Of a DNA stretch of 64,000 nucleotides, positions 14,501 to 26,500 are shown piece by piece. A model generated the notes under the pieces. The model ran no database searches, had not been told where the DNA came from, and saw nothing but the letters and a program-made list of their open reading frames with translations. The translations under genes were made by a program, and so were the position numbers. This DNA is from Haliclystus octoradiatus (lineage: Eukaryota; Cnidaria; Staurozoa; Stauromedusae; Haliclystidae). Numbering within the stretch: position 1 is the first letter of the stretch; each line of letters begins with the position of its first letter. The stretch covers positions 23,353,032 to 23,417,031 of the forward strand of contig OU744448.1 in NCBI GenBank assembly GCA_916610825.1. Reading direction: 5' to 3'.

Positions 14501-17500
14501 TCTATTCAACATATCGTCAATTGAGGTGTAAATGTTATAATTTAAAATGGAACTCCTGGCTTGATTCTGAAGAATTTGTAAACTATCAATCATACTTTCA
14601 TTACATAATCCCATACATTGGAGAAATAGTCAAAATAGGGTAATATCAGAGTCTTGCACATTATTAATATTAATAATATTCAATTAAATTAAAATTAAAT
14701 TAAATTTGAAAACAATTAAAAATTAAATTAAAGACATAAAATTTGTGTTAGACATAAACAATTAAACATGGCAACCGAAGAGAAGTAGGGGTTTCCTCAC
14801 ACTTACCCAGATCTGTGTTAGTTGTACACAGCCAAGATAACGTAGCACTTCGCATGCCGATTTTAAAAATGTATAGCTTTCTTCATTATCCTCCAGCGTT
14901 GATGCATTCCTGCAGAATGTATTTAAGTAGAAAAATTAATGACCAATTTGAATGATTTCGAGAAAGAAGTACAGAACACATATTTCTATTTTGAATCAGG
15001 AAAAATTGGCGGAATTTTGGCGAATTTAGATTGGATTTTTTATTATCGGATCGGATCAGTTTTCTTGTAATCAACTTTGGATTTCAGATTTCCTTGAAAA
15101 TGTTAATAACTTATTTGACAATTACTAGTTTTCTTTATTTGAAATTTCTTGAGAAGATATAAGCACAACCAATTTACATTCCACATGTTATGGTCAGTAA
15201 ACTTCCACAACCAGGTAACTCAGACGAAGCAGTGTTGTTGTGCAGGGGTGTTAAGTAAACTAAGATTTTCTTGATACATAAACCACTCAAAAATTGGATG
15301 TGATAGCTAAAAAGGTTTTCACAAACACTGAGAGAGACTCACTCAGATTAATACTCACTTGATTGCACTAATGATGACATCCATTGCATCAGCACTGAAC
15401 AAAACAATAAAAGGCAATCGATCATCAATTTTACCCTGAAAGCAGCAACACAAATATCGGTATTAACAAAAGTTGACATCTCTACACTATGAATCAGAAA
15501 AGTTGTGAAAAGTTGTGAATTTATCACAATTTTTTTATGAGTTTTTCACAAGGTATAATAATATTCCACAGCCATGCCCTAGTGTTTTGGTATTGGGAAG
15601 AAAAGATTCATGAATGAAACGAAGCTGCTCCATAACATACTATCTATTAAGGTTGTTTGTATTCTATGATCAGATTAGCTCAGCTCAGAGAGGAGGATTA
15701 GCTCAGATGGTAGAGCAACTGAATTTTAGATCGGATCATATCTGATCGACTGTGGTTCAAATCCCCCGAAGGTCAACTCAGTCTTGACTTTATCTGAAAC
15801 ATCAAATGAGTACCATCTAAGGATGGCAGATGGAATGGTTCAGAGGGAATTGCATTATGAGTAGCTGCGGCGCATCGTTGCGCATTGAATCCGTTGAAAT
15901 TGATCTGCAGTGTCGCGGCAGGAATCAACAAAGAGCGTTCAAAATCATTGCTCTCAGCGAAAAAAGCCACTCATCTAGAAGTAGAGGAGTGGTACGGGTG
16001 CCTTCGGTAGGGAGACATCGTCTACATTACTTTTTATGATCAGACTCCGTTCCTGATATTGACATAATTAGCACACCATCCAACAGACAAACTTAAGGTA
16101 TCGTCAATCATGTCCGATGGCTTGCAATTACATCACACATGCATAATTAAATTGGAACAATAAACTATCAGAAATTTACTAATGAAATACATCACAAGGG
16201 GTGCTATATATAAGTACAGTATAAACTGTTTATAATGGCACTTCTGGAGAACTTTCAAAAAGTATGTTATAGGGGATGTGCCGATTATTCATAAGAAGAA
16301 AGATACCAAATTTCACCAGGAAGATCATTTAATTTTGTACGCTGAAAACAGTAATACGTTGAAACTAACAAATATAGGTCAACCACCAACAAACTTACCT
16401 TGCGCTGCACAAGCATGAGCAAACATGTGACGGCAGCCTGTTGTAGATATGTGTCTTCCAATAATAGACACAATGCTTGAAGTATCACTTTGTTTTTCAT
16501 GAATATATGAGAGAATGCCACCCAGTCCAAATAGCCCGTTAAAGTGAACAAGGTTGCTTCTGCAAGACGGCGACTTGATAAATCACCCTGTTGTAATGAG
16601 AATAACTTGAATATAGAGTGTAAACCGCATAAGTGCAAATCAAAATTGCCAATGATTTCTGTCGCATTTATCCAAATTAGCTCTACGCTGAAATTGTTTA
16701 TCGAGGATTTGACCAGAAAATAGTGTATAGGCCAACAACAGGCTTATAGGGCTTCAGATTCAGGTTGCAGTTAAGCTGGAATTTCACTTATCCAAATTGC
16801 ACTTAAGCAGGTTACAATCTACAATAATTATTAACTGGTTGGAGTTGAGATGCATTGTGAGACTGAGTGGATTATGCTACTCATCTTTCTTGATGATCAG
16901 CAAGTTAGTGTGCAATTAAATTTGCTTAGCGTTCATGAATAGAACTTTCGTTAACCCAGTAATTATTATCGCAGAGACAGATAACATGATATTGCTATAC
17001 GCTATAATAGCTAAAGAAAGATAAATGAGCAAGTATTGAAAAAATCCCTCCTCGGTAAAGATATCCTAAAAGAGTGACGTACCTACCAACCATTGAAATG
17101 CAGGTCATGAATATGGTCTTACATGGTTCAATTTCTATGAAATGTTCATGGCATTTTTGTGCAGGAATACAGTAATATATAAATCAATAAATTAACTACA
17201 GTCAAACCTATTATAGCGGTCACCTCTATACAGCGGTCACCTATCTATAGTGGTCACTCTTACAATGTCTAAAATAGTATCTTCTATTGAATCAAACCTG
17301 TATATAAAGGCCACCTGTCTATAGTGGTCAATTTATCTACCTCTCATAACTGTCCTTTATATACAGGTTTCACTGTATAAATAAAAGAGACATTATAATA
17401 CCTGTGATTGATACTGAGAAGTATTTCTGCACAACAAATCTATGAACATCTCAAACAAATTTTCCACATTGTCATTCAAAGTGCTCAACATATCTTTGCG

Positions 17501-20500
17501 TCTTTGAGTCGTAAGATTGGCATCAAGAGAAACAACATCTTCAGCAAGTCGAAGTAGAATTATAAGAACAATTTCTGTACAGCATGGCTAAAGCATCAAA
17601 CAAATATAATACTTAAGGTTATTGACAGAGCTTCAGAGAGAGGATTGAAATTGCTAATCACACTACTCAAATTGCTTTTTGAGGCATCAATCTGAAAAAG
17701 GCTTACAACCGTTCTCAAACTGCTTGTTTTGACACAATCAATTTGCAAAGACAATACTATATCTGTTTTTTAAACAAAAATTACGATTACTAAACGTTAA
17801 CGTTTATTCCTGTGAAAAAACTTCTATGCGATGCATTATATAAAATAAGTTTATTTCAAGGTACCGGTACTTGGTTTATCATGATTTAGCTCAATGAAAC
17901 AACAAATCAATTTGTTATGAATTTTTCATACAATCAAGAAAAGTTGTTGAATTCATGAACTGTTCATGAGCTCCTGAACTGTGAATAAACACTTCATGAA
18001 CTTTACAAAATCTCATGCACTATTTATGCATTTGTGAACACGTTATAAACAGAATGCGGCTGGAAGCCTAAGGTTTTTTTAATCTCAAATTCATATCAAA
18101 TCTATTTTCTATAGGCTTCTGCTCGTGTTTGGACATCATTGTTGCGTAGCAGCACGACTATCCTGATGTGATAAGCATGTGCTAGAAAGTATATAGCTTT
18201 TTGGAATATGTAATATGTCTACTATTGAGTAAACCTGCCGTATTGTCTATATTGTTTGGCATAGGTGCTTGGATAGTGAGATGGTGAGTCCCGTTCATAA
18301 TATCAATTTGTTTCGACCTGTTATCGATAGGACCTGATCTGATCCTAATATACTTACCTAGTTCTTGTCTTTATTTGGAAGTGGGAGGGAGGATGAAGCT
18401 GTGCCAACCTTGGTCCGATTGGCATGCAACTACTGTTGTTTACTTTCAAGCATTCTTTGTGACAAAAGCAAAATCATTTCCATATATCACAACATCAGAA
18501 CGATTGACACCTCTCCATTATCAAGTATCTACTCTTACTTTTGATCACACCTTAGCAGCTCAGTATCACACGTTCTCACACAGTTTATGAATTGCGACGT
18601 CCTCATTTCGCTACTGTATTATCGGTAGCTGTATGTCTGTAGATCGTAGCTACCTTCCTGGCACGTAATCGATTTACAGACAATATTAACGTATAACTTC
18701 AGCTAAACATCCAGTTAACACCAATAAAAGTAGCAAGCAAGACCGGAATGTATATAGAACAGTTGTATATTTAATAACAAAAAAGTAAAACTATTCCGCC
18801 ATTTGTTTTCAGTGCACAAACTAAAACATACCAATATTAACCGAAAATCAGGGTCAAACTTTCTGGTGATAAATATCCTTCAAAATGAGGAGAACTAATT
18901 ATGTCTGAAGTTAAAAAGTCCATTTACCGCAGCTTAATCAGTCGCATCTACTCAGTGAAATCTTGCAGTGAAATTGTTGCGAGTATTTTGATTTACCTTC
19001 AATGAATACACATGGCCCAAATCTTGGAATAAGTTTGGCCAATTCTGTGGCCATTCTTTCTTAATTAGTTCAACAGCAAGCCTCGCCAATGATTCCTTTA
19101 GATGACCAGGTATATCTCCGTCCACCTAGTTCCAAGATAAAAGAATTAAAAACACGTAGGAGGTTAAAAAAATTTGTGGCTGTGAAAAATTTGGAAAGAC
19201 TACAATGAAGCTTGAAAATCAATTATTTATATAAAACAAAGGACAATGATTACATCCCCTCTAATTAAGCACATCCCATGATCGTTAAATGGTCCTATTC
19301 CCATGAATATTGAGCATTTTATGGTTAATGACATTTCACAAGTCACTTAATGGTTAACGACATTTCATAATGACCAATGTGCTAATAAACTGTATAGAAA
19401 TATGTTCATAAACTTGATCACAAACTGTCAATCGATAATACATTTATTATGTACCATAGTATGTGAACTGAGCCTCACGAGGTAATAAAAAAGTTTATTG
19501 TAAAACTTATGGACTATTCATAAGGTCATAAGTTGAACCTAACCCTGCGAAAAACAGTTCAAGAGTTCATGAACAGTTCATGAACAATTCATGAAAATTT
19601 GGAGCCATTTAACATTTATGAGATGTTCATGAACTCCTGAACTGTTTTTCGCAGGGTTAGGTTCAACTTATGACCTTATGAATAGTCCATAAGTTTTACA
19701 ATAAACTTTTTTATTACCTCGTGAGGCTCAGTTCACATACTATGGTACATAATAAATGTATTATCGATTGACAGTTTGTGATCAAGTTTATGAACATATT
19801 TCTATACAGTTTATTAGCACATTGGTCATTATGAAATGTCGTTAACCATTAAGTGACATATAGTGAGTCAGAGCTCTCAACCCTCCCACACTGAGCAAGA
19901 GTCTTCCGCATTTTTAGGGATTCTAGGATCTAGGAATCCTATTTTTGTCGGGCCCTGATTAAGTCTATCTTAAATCTCCAGCCATAATTGACTTCCATTG
20001 ACTAAATATACTGAAGCATTTAAGAACATTTTACTTGCTCACTGCCCATATAATGATAATATTATACAGCTTTACCTATGCATATGCAACGAGTAATTAG
20101 CAGCACCATCGATCAACGATCTTCAAAGATAAGTTATTCCCGTTAGAAAAACATGAACGTTCTCAACATTAAATTTATGTATTAACTTAGAGGGGCACCG
20201 GGAGACCATTTTCCGACATCGGACTGAATTCAAATTTTGGACAACTTGTTTCTAAAGCAAGTCAGACAAGAAAATGGGTTGTGCCTCAAACATTTTCAAC
20301 ATTCGCTGTTTGGACCAGCCTACATCAACCAGCACCCAAACACCTAAATTAAAACTCATCAAATGATTGAGTTTAAATCAGATTTAAGCATTTAGCATGT
20401 CTTCTAGACAACTTGCAAATCACAAGTGAAGTGTGATAACATAACTAAGATCTACTTCTACCATCTACCTCACACAGCATGTTCATAACTTCTCGTTTAC

Positions 20501-23500
20501 ATGCTTCTCTTGCCTCACATCCAATTGATCCCCATTTGAATCTATGAATAAAATGGCATTTGTTAGACCAGGGGTACGGTGAGTACATTTTAATCGCAAA
20601 CACGCTTGACACTAGACCATGATGGATCGCAATTCGATCATGTGTTTCACTCTTCCTTAGGTCTGTTAGGAACCTGTTAGGAATTAGGGTCTAATCAACC
20701 CAGACCAACTTAAATATGTTTCTGTTTCATCAACTTCCGTCGTTTTGTAGGCATAGGGCAGTGGTTAGTGCGTCTGTCCAGACTTTATGGCATGCCAGTT
20801 TGAGCCCTGGTAGGGATAATATTTTAAACATTCTTTCAGGAGCAGGGGTGCAAAAATTAATGTGTATATCAATGCGTCATATGTTTCTTGAAAATATATG
20901 TTGATTCACTGCATACAAAAGTCTGAAAATATCATTACTATTGTTATTATTATAGCAAACAAAGAGTTAGGCTAATATCTTATTTTTTTCTTTAAGGCTT
21001 AAGCAAAAGATCCAACTTTGTTGGTTTGACTCTATTAGACTTTGTCAAAACAACAAAGCTGGATAGTTTACCCATAGAGTTAAATGTAGCGGGATGGTTG
21101 ACAATCAGTGTTTAATTTCTGTCTTAACTACCGATAGTCAAACAGACTGAATTTCCTTTTTGATTCAGTTCAACAACTTTATCAGAGTTGTATGAATGCT
21201 GAGAAATTTTGATGATATGTTCATGCCTCATAATACCTGGATATGCCTGGAGCACTGGCAGGAGTGTATATGTATATGCAGGTATAATAGCCAGGACACT
21301 TTCCAGTTGTTTTCGTTTTAGGATAATTTTTTATCCTGTTTATTTAGATCTTCAGAAGTTAGGTCTAATTTACGCAATTTTGAAAAACTTGTATGCAGTT
21401 GGCTGTAAAGTTGTAATAAGGGTAAAATACCAAACTGCAAACTCTTGCAAACTTACCAATCAAGCCCAAAATATGGAAATGGCCTTCTTGTCTAGACCAT
21501 GGGCTAATCAACCTGAAAGAGTTACTACTCCTGTCTCTGTTGTGAATGGTTAAATATGTAACACGTAGATTCTATTATAACACTTGTATGTATTTAGTCA
21601 CATGTTTATGTGTTGTGGATTAGATTCATCCAAACATCACATGGCGCAGTTGATATTTTCGAACTGTTAGTTTTGAAATGTTCTTAATCATCGATTTATT
21701 ACATTTACTTTTGTTATAATTAGTTTTACTTGTTTATCTTACCTTTTTAATATATTATTATCATGAGTCGTCGCTCAAAACGTAAATCTGTTAATTCAGA
21801 AGCAAATACTTCCGTCGAGACGTGGTTAGATGGTTTAGAAGAAATGGTATTATCCCTCACTTATAGTTTAAAAAATTAACAACCACCAACCAACAAGATG
21901 ATATTAAGGCAAAGAAAACAACGATAAATAGCAAGCCTGGTAATAGCAGTAAAGACATTTCAGTTGGAGGTAATATTCCGACGATTAGAATGTCAAACGC
22001 TTACCCGCCCCCAAATAAATTATCTGAACATGTTACATATGGGCAGTATTTAGATTGGAGATATCAAATTGACAATTATTTAACTTTTACTCAATTGAAT
22101 CAATATCCTGATGAAAATCAAGTATCATTTTTACTTTCTCGTCTTACACAAGAACTTATTGACACTGTTCGTATCGTTTTGAAACTGGGTTTACCTCGTG
22201 TTCTGCTAATGACGTCTTGGATCAGTTATCTTCATATTATAAGAAGAAAGATAACTCTCGCATACGTCACTCTACATTTTTGCGTTGCAAACAAGGTGAG
22301 AATGAAACATTTTCTTCATATTACAGAAAATTATTAAAATTATACCATCTCACGGATCCGTGCAATAATTGTCACGATAGAACTTTGGGCGATTTCTCAT
22401 AGAAGGACTATTTGATTCTGAAATTTGCCGGAAGTGTTGTGCGCTAAGCGAAGACACAACTATTTCAGAGATCGTCACTTTGTGAAGCGGAAGAAGGCGC
22501 TCGAGCGGAAGAACTTAAAAGTGTTGAACGCGCAAATTATAAAGTTAATAAAGCAGAAGCAGGTGCAAAATTTAAAACTATTCCAAAAAGCACATCAGAT
22601 ACCTCCTGCAAACATTGCGGAAATAAAAATACAGCTCACGAGAATAATAATTGCTGGGCTAAGGACAAACTTTGTCATAATTGTGGTCGAAAGGGTTATA
22701 TCAGACCAATTTGCAGAGATCCAGCGAAAGTAAATAGCGTTAGTGTTAACGAATCTCATGTGGTTCAAATTCAAGGTGTTAAATTGCACAAATCCCACAT
22801 TAACGTTAACGCTGTTACTCAACATCCAAAACGGAGTAAACACATTTTTCTGGACATTGTGTTTTAATTAATAGGAAGAAACCTATTAAAGTTATTGCTA
22901 CTCCTGATACTGGTGCAGAGGTTTGCGTTGCTAATAGAACATTATTAGACGAAAATAATATACCTTTGTCTAGACTACACCCTACTGATGATAATTTAAT
23001 GGCCACAAACGGATCCCCCTTGTCAGTTATGGGTACATTTACTTGTCACGCCCAAATTAAAATGTACAAGACAAAGCTAAAGATTTACATATGTGATAAT
23101 ATTTCTGACTTTCTATCTAATACCAACGGAAAAATTAATCGAATTGGGGATTATTCCTGCTACATTTCCAGGACCCATGCTGACAGTTAAGAGGGCAATT
23201 TTGTCTCCTAACGATGTTCAAACCAGCGCATCTATTCGCGAAGATTTACTGAATGAGTTTAACGATGCATTTAGTGCTGATGAGCACCTCAAGCCTATGT
23301 CAGGTGCACCTATGCATATTTATATGGAAGATGAATATACACCATATGCCATTTCTACACCACGGAAAATTCCATATGCTTGGCAAGACAAAGTCAAATC
23401 AACCCTTGATAGGACGGTAGCAAAAGGTATTATTAAACCTGCTGATGATATACCAACTGACTTTGTATCAACTTTGGTTGTGGTTCAAAAACCAAATGGT

Positions 23501-26500
23501 AAGTTACGATTATGTGTTGATTTCACTAATCTTAATAAATTTGTAAAAAGACCAGTACATCTTTTCAAGGACCCTTGGCAGGCCGTCTCAAACATTTCAC
23601 GGTCATCTCAATATTTTACAACTCTAGACGCTATGTCTGGCTATTGGCAAGTCCCGTTAGATGAGGATAGCATACCATTAACAACTTTTTTAACACCATG
23701 GGGACGCTTCCAATATCGTCGAGCTGTAATGGGCTTAGTGTCTGCTGGCGACGAATATTGCCAACGGGGAGACGAAGCATTTGCTGATATTGCAAATTTA
23801 GAGAAGGTTGTTGATGACATTCTATTACAAGATGACACCTTTTCGAATCATGTTGAACACCTACGTCAGGTTCTCTCACGTTGTCGTGAAAAGGGTATTA
23901 GGCCTACTTTGAACCCTGATAAATTTTCTTTTTCATGTGAAAATGTTGAATATGTTGGCTATATTATAGGCAAGGACGGTGTTACAGTTCACCCTAACAA
24001 GCTTGAAGCAATTAAGAATTTTCCTGTACCTACAAACATTACAGAACTTAGATCTTTCATGGGACTAGTTAATTAATTAGGACATTTTTCTCAGGACATT
24101 GCTACACAGTCTGTACCATAACGTGGTTTATTGCGGATTACTAATGAATATTTATGGTCATCTACACATCAAGAAGCTTTTGAAAATTTAAAACGTATCT
24201 TAGCTTCTTCCCCTATTTAGCTCCATTTGACGTCACTTTACCAACCAGCTTACATACTGATGCTTCTAGGTTACATGGTCTCGGCTGGAGTTTACTGCAA
24301 CAACATGAAGACAGTACATGGCGTCTTGTTGATTGTGGTTCTCGTTATTTGTCTGACGCTGAATCATGGTATGGTACTATTGAATTAGAATTACTACCAG
24401 TTGCTTGGGCATGCAAAAAGTGTAGAATTTACTTATTAGGGTTACATAATTTTATTATTGTTATTGATCACAAGCCCTTGGTACCTATACTTGACAGTTA
24501 TACTTTGGATGCTATTGAAAACACTCGCTTACAGAGACTGAAAGAGCAGTTATCTTGCTATTCATTCACTACTACATGGAAGAAGGGTAAAGAACATTGT
24601 GTTCCTGATGCTCTTTCACGTGCTCGCTCCTGTTTCTAAACCCTGTGAGGAAGATTTGTTAGATGAAGATGTGAATCGACACATCAAATCACTGAAGTAT
24701 ATTAATATTGCATCCATTACTGTTCCTGATGGCACCAATCAATCTCACTCAATTGACCCTCTATTATCAAAATTAGTAGCTGCTGGTAACATTGGTGCAG
24801 AATATAAAGAGCTTATTAAAATTATTATTAAAGGTTTCCCTAGCAATATAGACAGGGTACCTTTTATCTTACGTCATTATTATAAATTAAAAGACGAACT
24901 ATCAGTTGACGATGGTTTAGTTTTACATGGCACTCAAATTGTTATACCGCGTGCAATGCGCAAAGATATTCTAACTCGTTTGCATGATTCACATCAGGGA
25001 ATTGTCCGTACTAAATAGCGTGCCCGGGCAGCTGTATTTTGGCCTGGCATCACTTCTGATATAACAAATATTATTTCATTCTGTTCCACTTGTCAAGAAC
25101 ATTTACCATCTCAACCTAAGGAGACTTTTCAGTGTGATCCTTTGCCATCAAGACCTTTTGAAGACGTATCTGCTGATTTGTTTCAATATAGTGGCAAACA
25201 CTTTATGGTTTATGTGGATCGATTATCTGGTTGGCTAATTGTTTGTCGTTATGGCAACCGTGATCCAACATCATCTTTCGTCATTCAAGATTTGAGGAAA
25301 ATATTTTCTGATACTGGTGTTCCAGTTCGTTTCCGGTCTGACAACGGACCACAATTCCACTCAAACGAATTTATAAATTTTTTGAAACAATGGTATGTTA
25401 GTTATGACCCTTCCTCTCCACATTATCCGCAGAGGCTGGCGTTAAGGCGATGAAAGCAATAATTATTAAGTTGTTTAATGGTAATACTTTTGATGAGGAT
25501 AATCATCACGCTGGTTTATTAGAATGGCGCAACACGCCTAAATTTCATGGTGTATCACCGGCTCAAATTTTATACGGTACAAACTTACGTTCATTAATAC
25601 CTGTACATAAATCGACATTTGCTCCTAAATGGTAAGCGTTTACTTCATTGAAAGATGCTAATAGTGCGTTGAATGAAAAAGTAGTTGCTTATTACAATGA
25701 ATCAGCGAAAGATTTACCATCTTTATCTATTGGCTGTAATGTATATCTCCAAGATCCTGTATCGAAATTCTGGACTCGAAAAGGCACTGTGGTTGAAAAG
25801 AGAGCTCATAGACAATATGTTGTTAAGCCCCGATCAATCAAATGATAATAACAAAACACATATATCTATTCCTATTGCAAATGATCCTCCGCAATTGCGA
25901 AGATCAAATCGTAACATAAATACTCCTATCAGATACCCCAATAGCAATTAATACATTTTTACCTTAAACTTCATATCTTAATTCATGAATTTATTGGACA
26001 TTTTAATCCTTTACCTATTAATTAAATATCAATAATAATAATAAAAAAAATAATAATTTAGTTTTCATTTATTTCAAACTTCGAAAAGGGGGGGAAATGT
26101 TGTGAATGGTTAAATATGTAACTCGTAGATTCTATTATAACACTTGTATGTATTTAGTCACATGATTACGTGTTGTGGATTAGATTCATCCAAACATCAC
26201 AGTCTCAAGATGTTGCTTGCTCACGATTTTATTATTTTGATGAATCTCACAGCGTTTGACTTCTTGTAGCATGAAGTTTTCATTCCTGTTTGTTTTCTTA
26301 TTAAAACCTGCCAAGAAAATGATTTACTTACCCCTACTGGTAAAGTTGTTTTGTTTAAACATTGTTTGAATTTTGTATCCGACAAAGTTAACCAAATATC
26401 ATTAGCTCGGGCTTATAGTTCATACATCATCTCACCTTGTAACATGCTCCATCAACTGAAGGCCAATATGTTTGAGCTGGAATATATTCTGTCCACGGTA

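Larger units (their letters stand above)
21538..26201 (+). mobile_element. Ty3/gypsy LTR retrotransposon, decayed
   Basis: The element of 4664 bp is complete in structure: a 5' LTR, a primer-binding site starting TGGCGCAGTTG, gag and pol remnants in the gypsy order (protease, reverse transcriptase, RNase H, integrase), a polypurine tract and a 3' LTR. A 5-bp GTCTC target duplication flanks it. The LTRs are only 104 bp, short for the superfamily, and differ at 3 of 104 positions, which suggests a fairly recent insertion. Coding capacity is lost through stops, frameshifts and deletions. It sits on the strand opposite to XPO5, inside an intron. Confidence 0.96.

Noticed and set aside
15692..15780. 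tRNA gene
   Set aside because: Pol III boxes are present but the anticodon arm is too long, the acceptor stem does not pair, and the tail recurs elsewhere. It is a SINE.
20716..20904. Open frame of 62 codons on the plus strand
   Set aside because: It crosses a tRNA-like SINE head inside an XPO5 intron and has no recognisable product.
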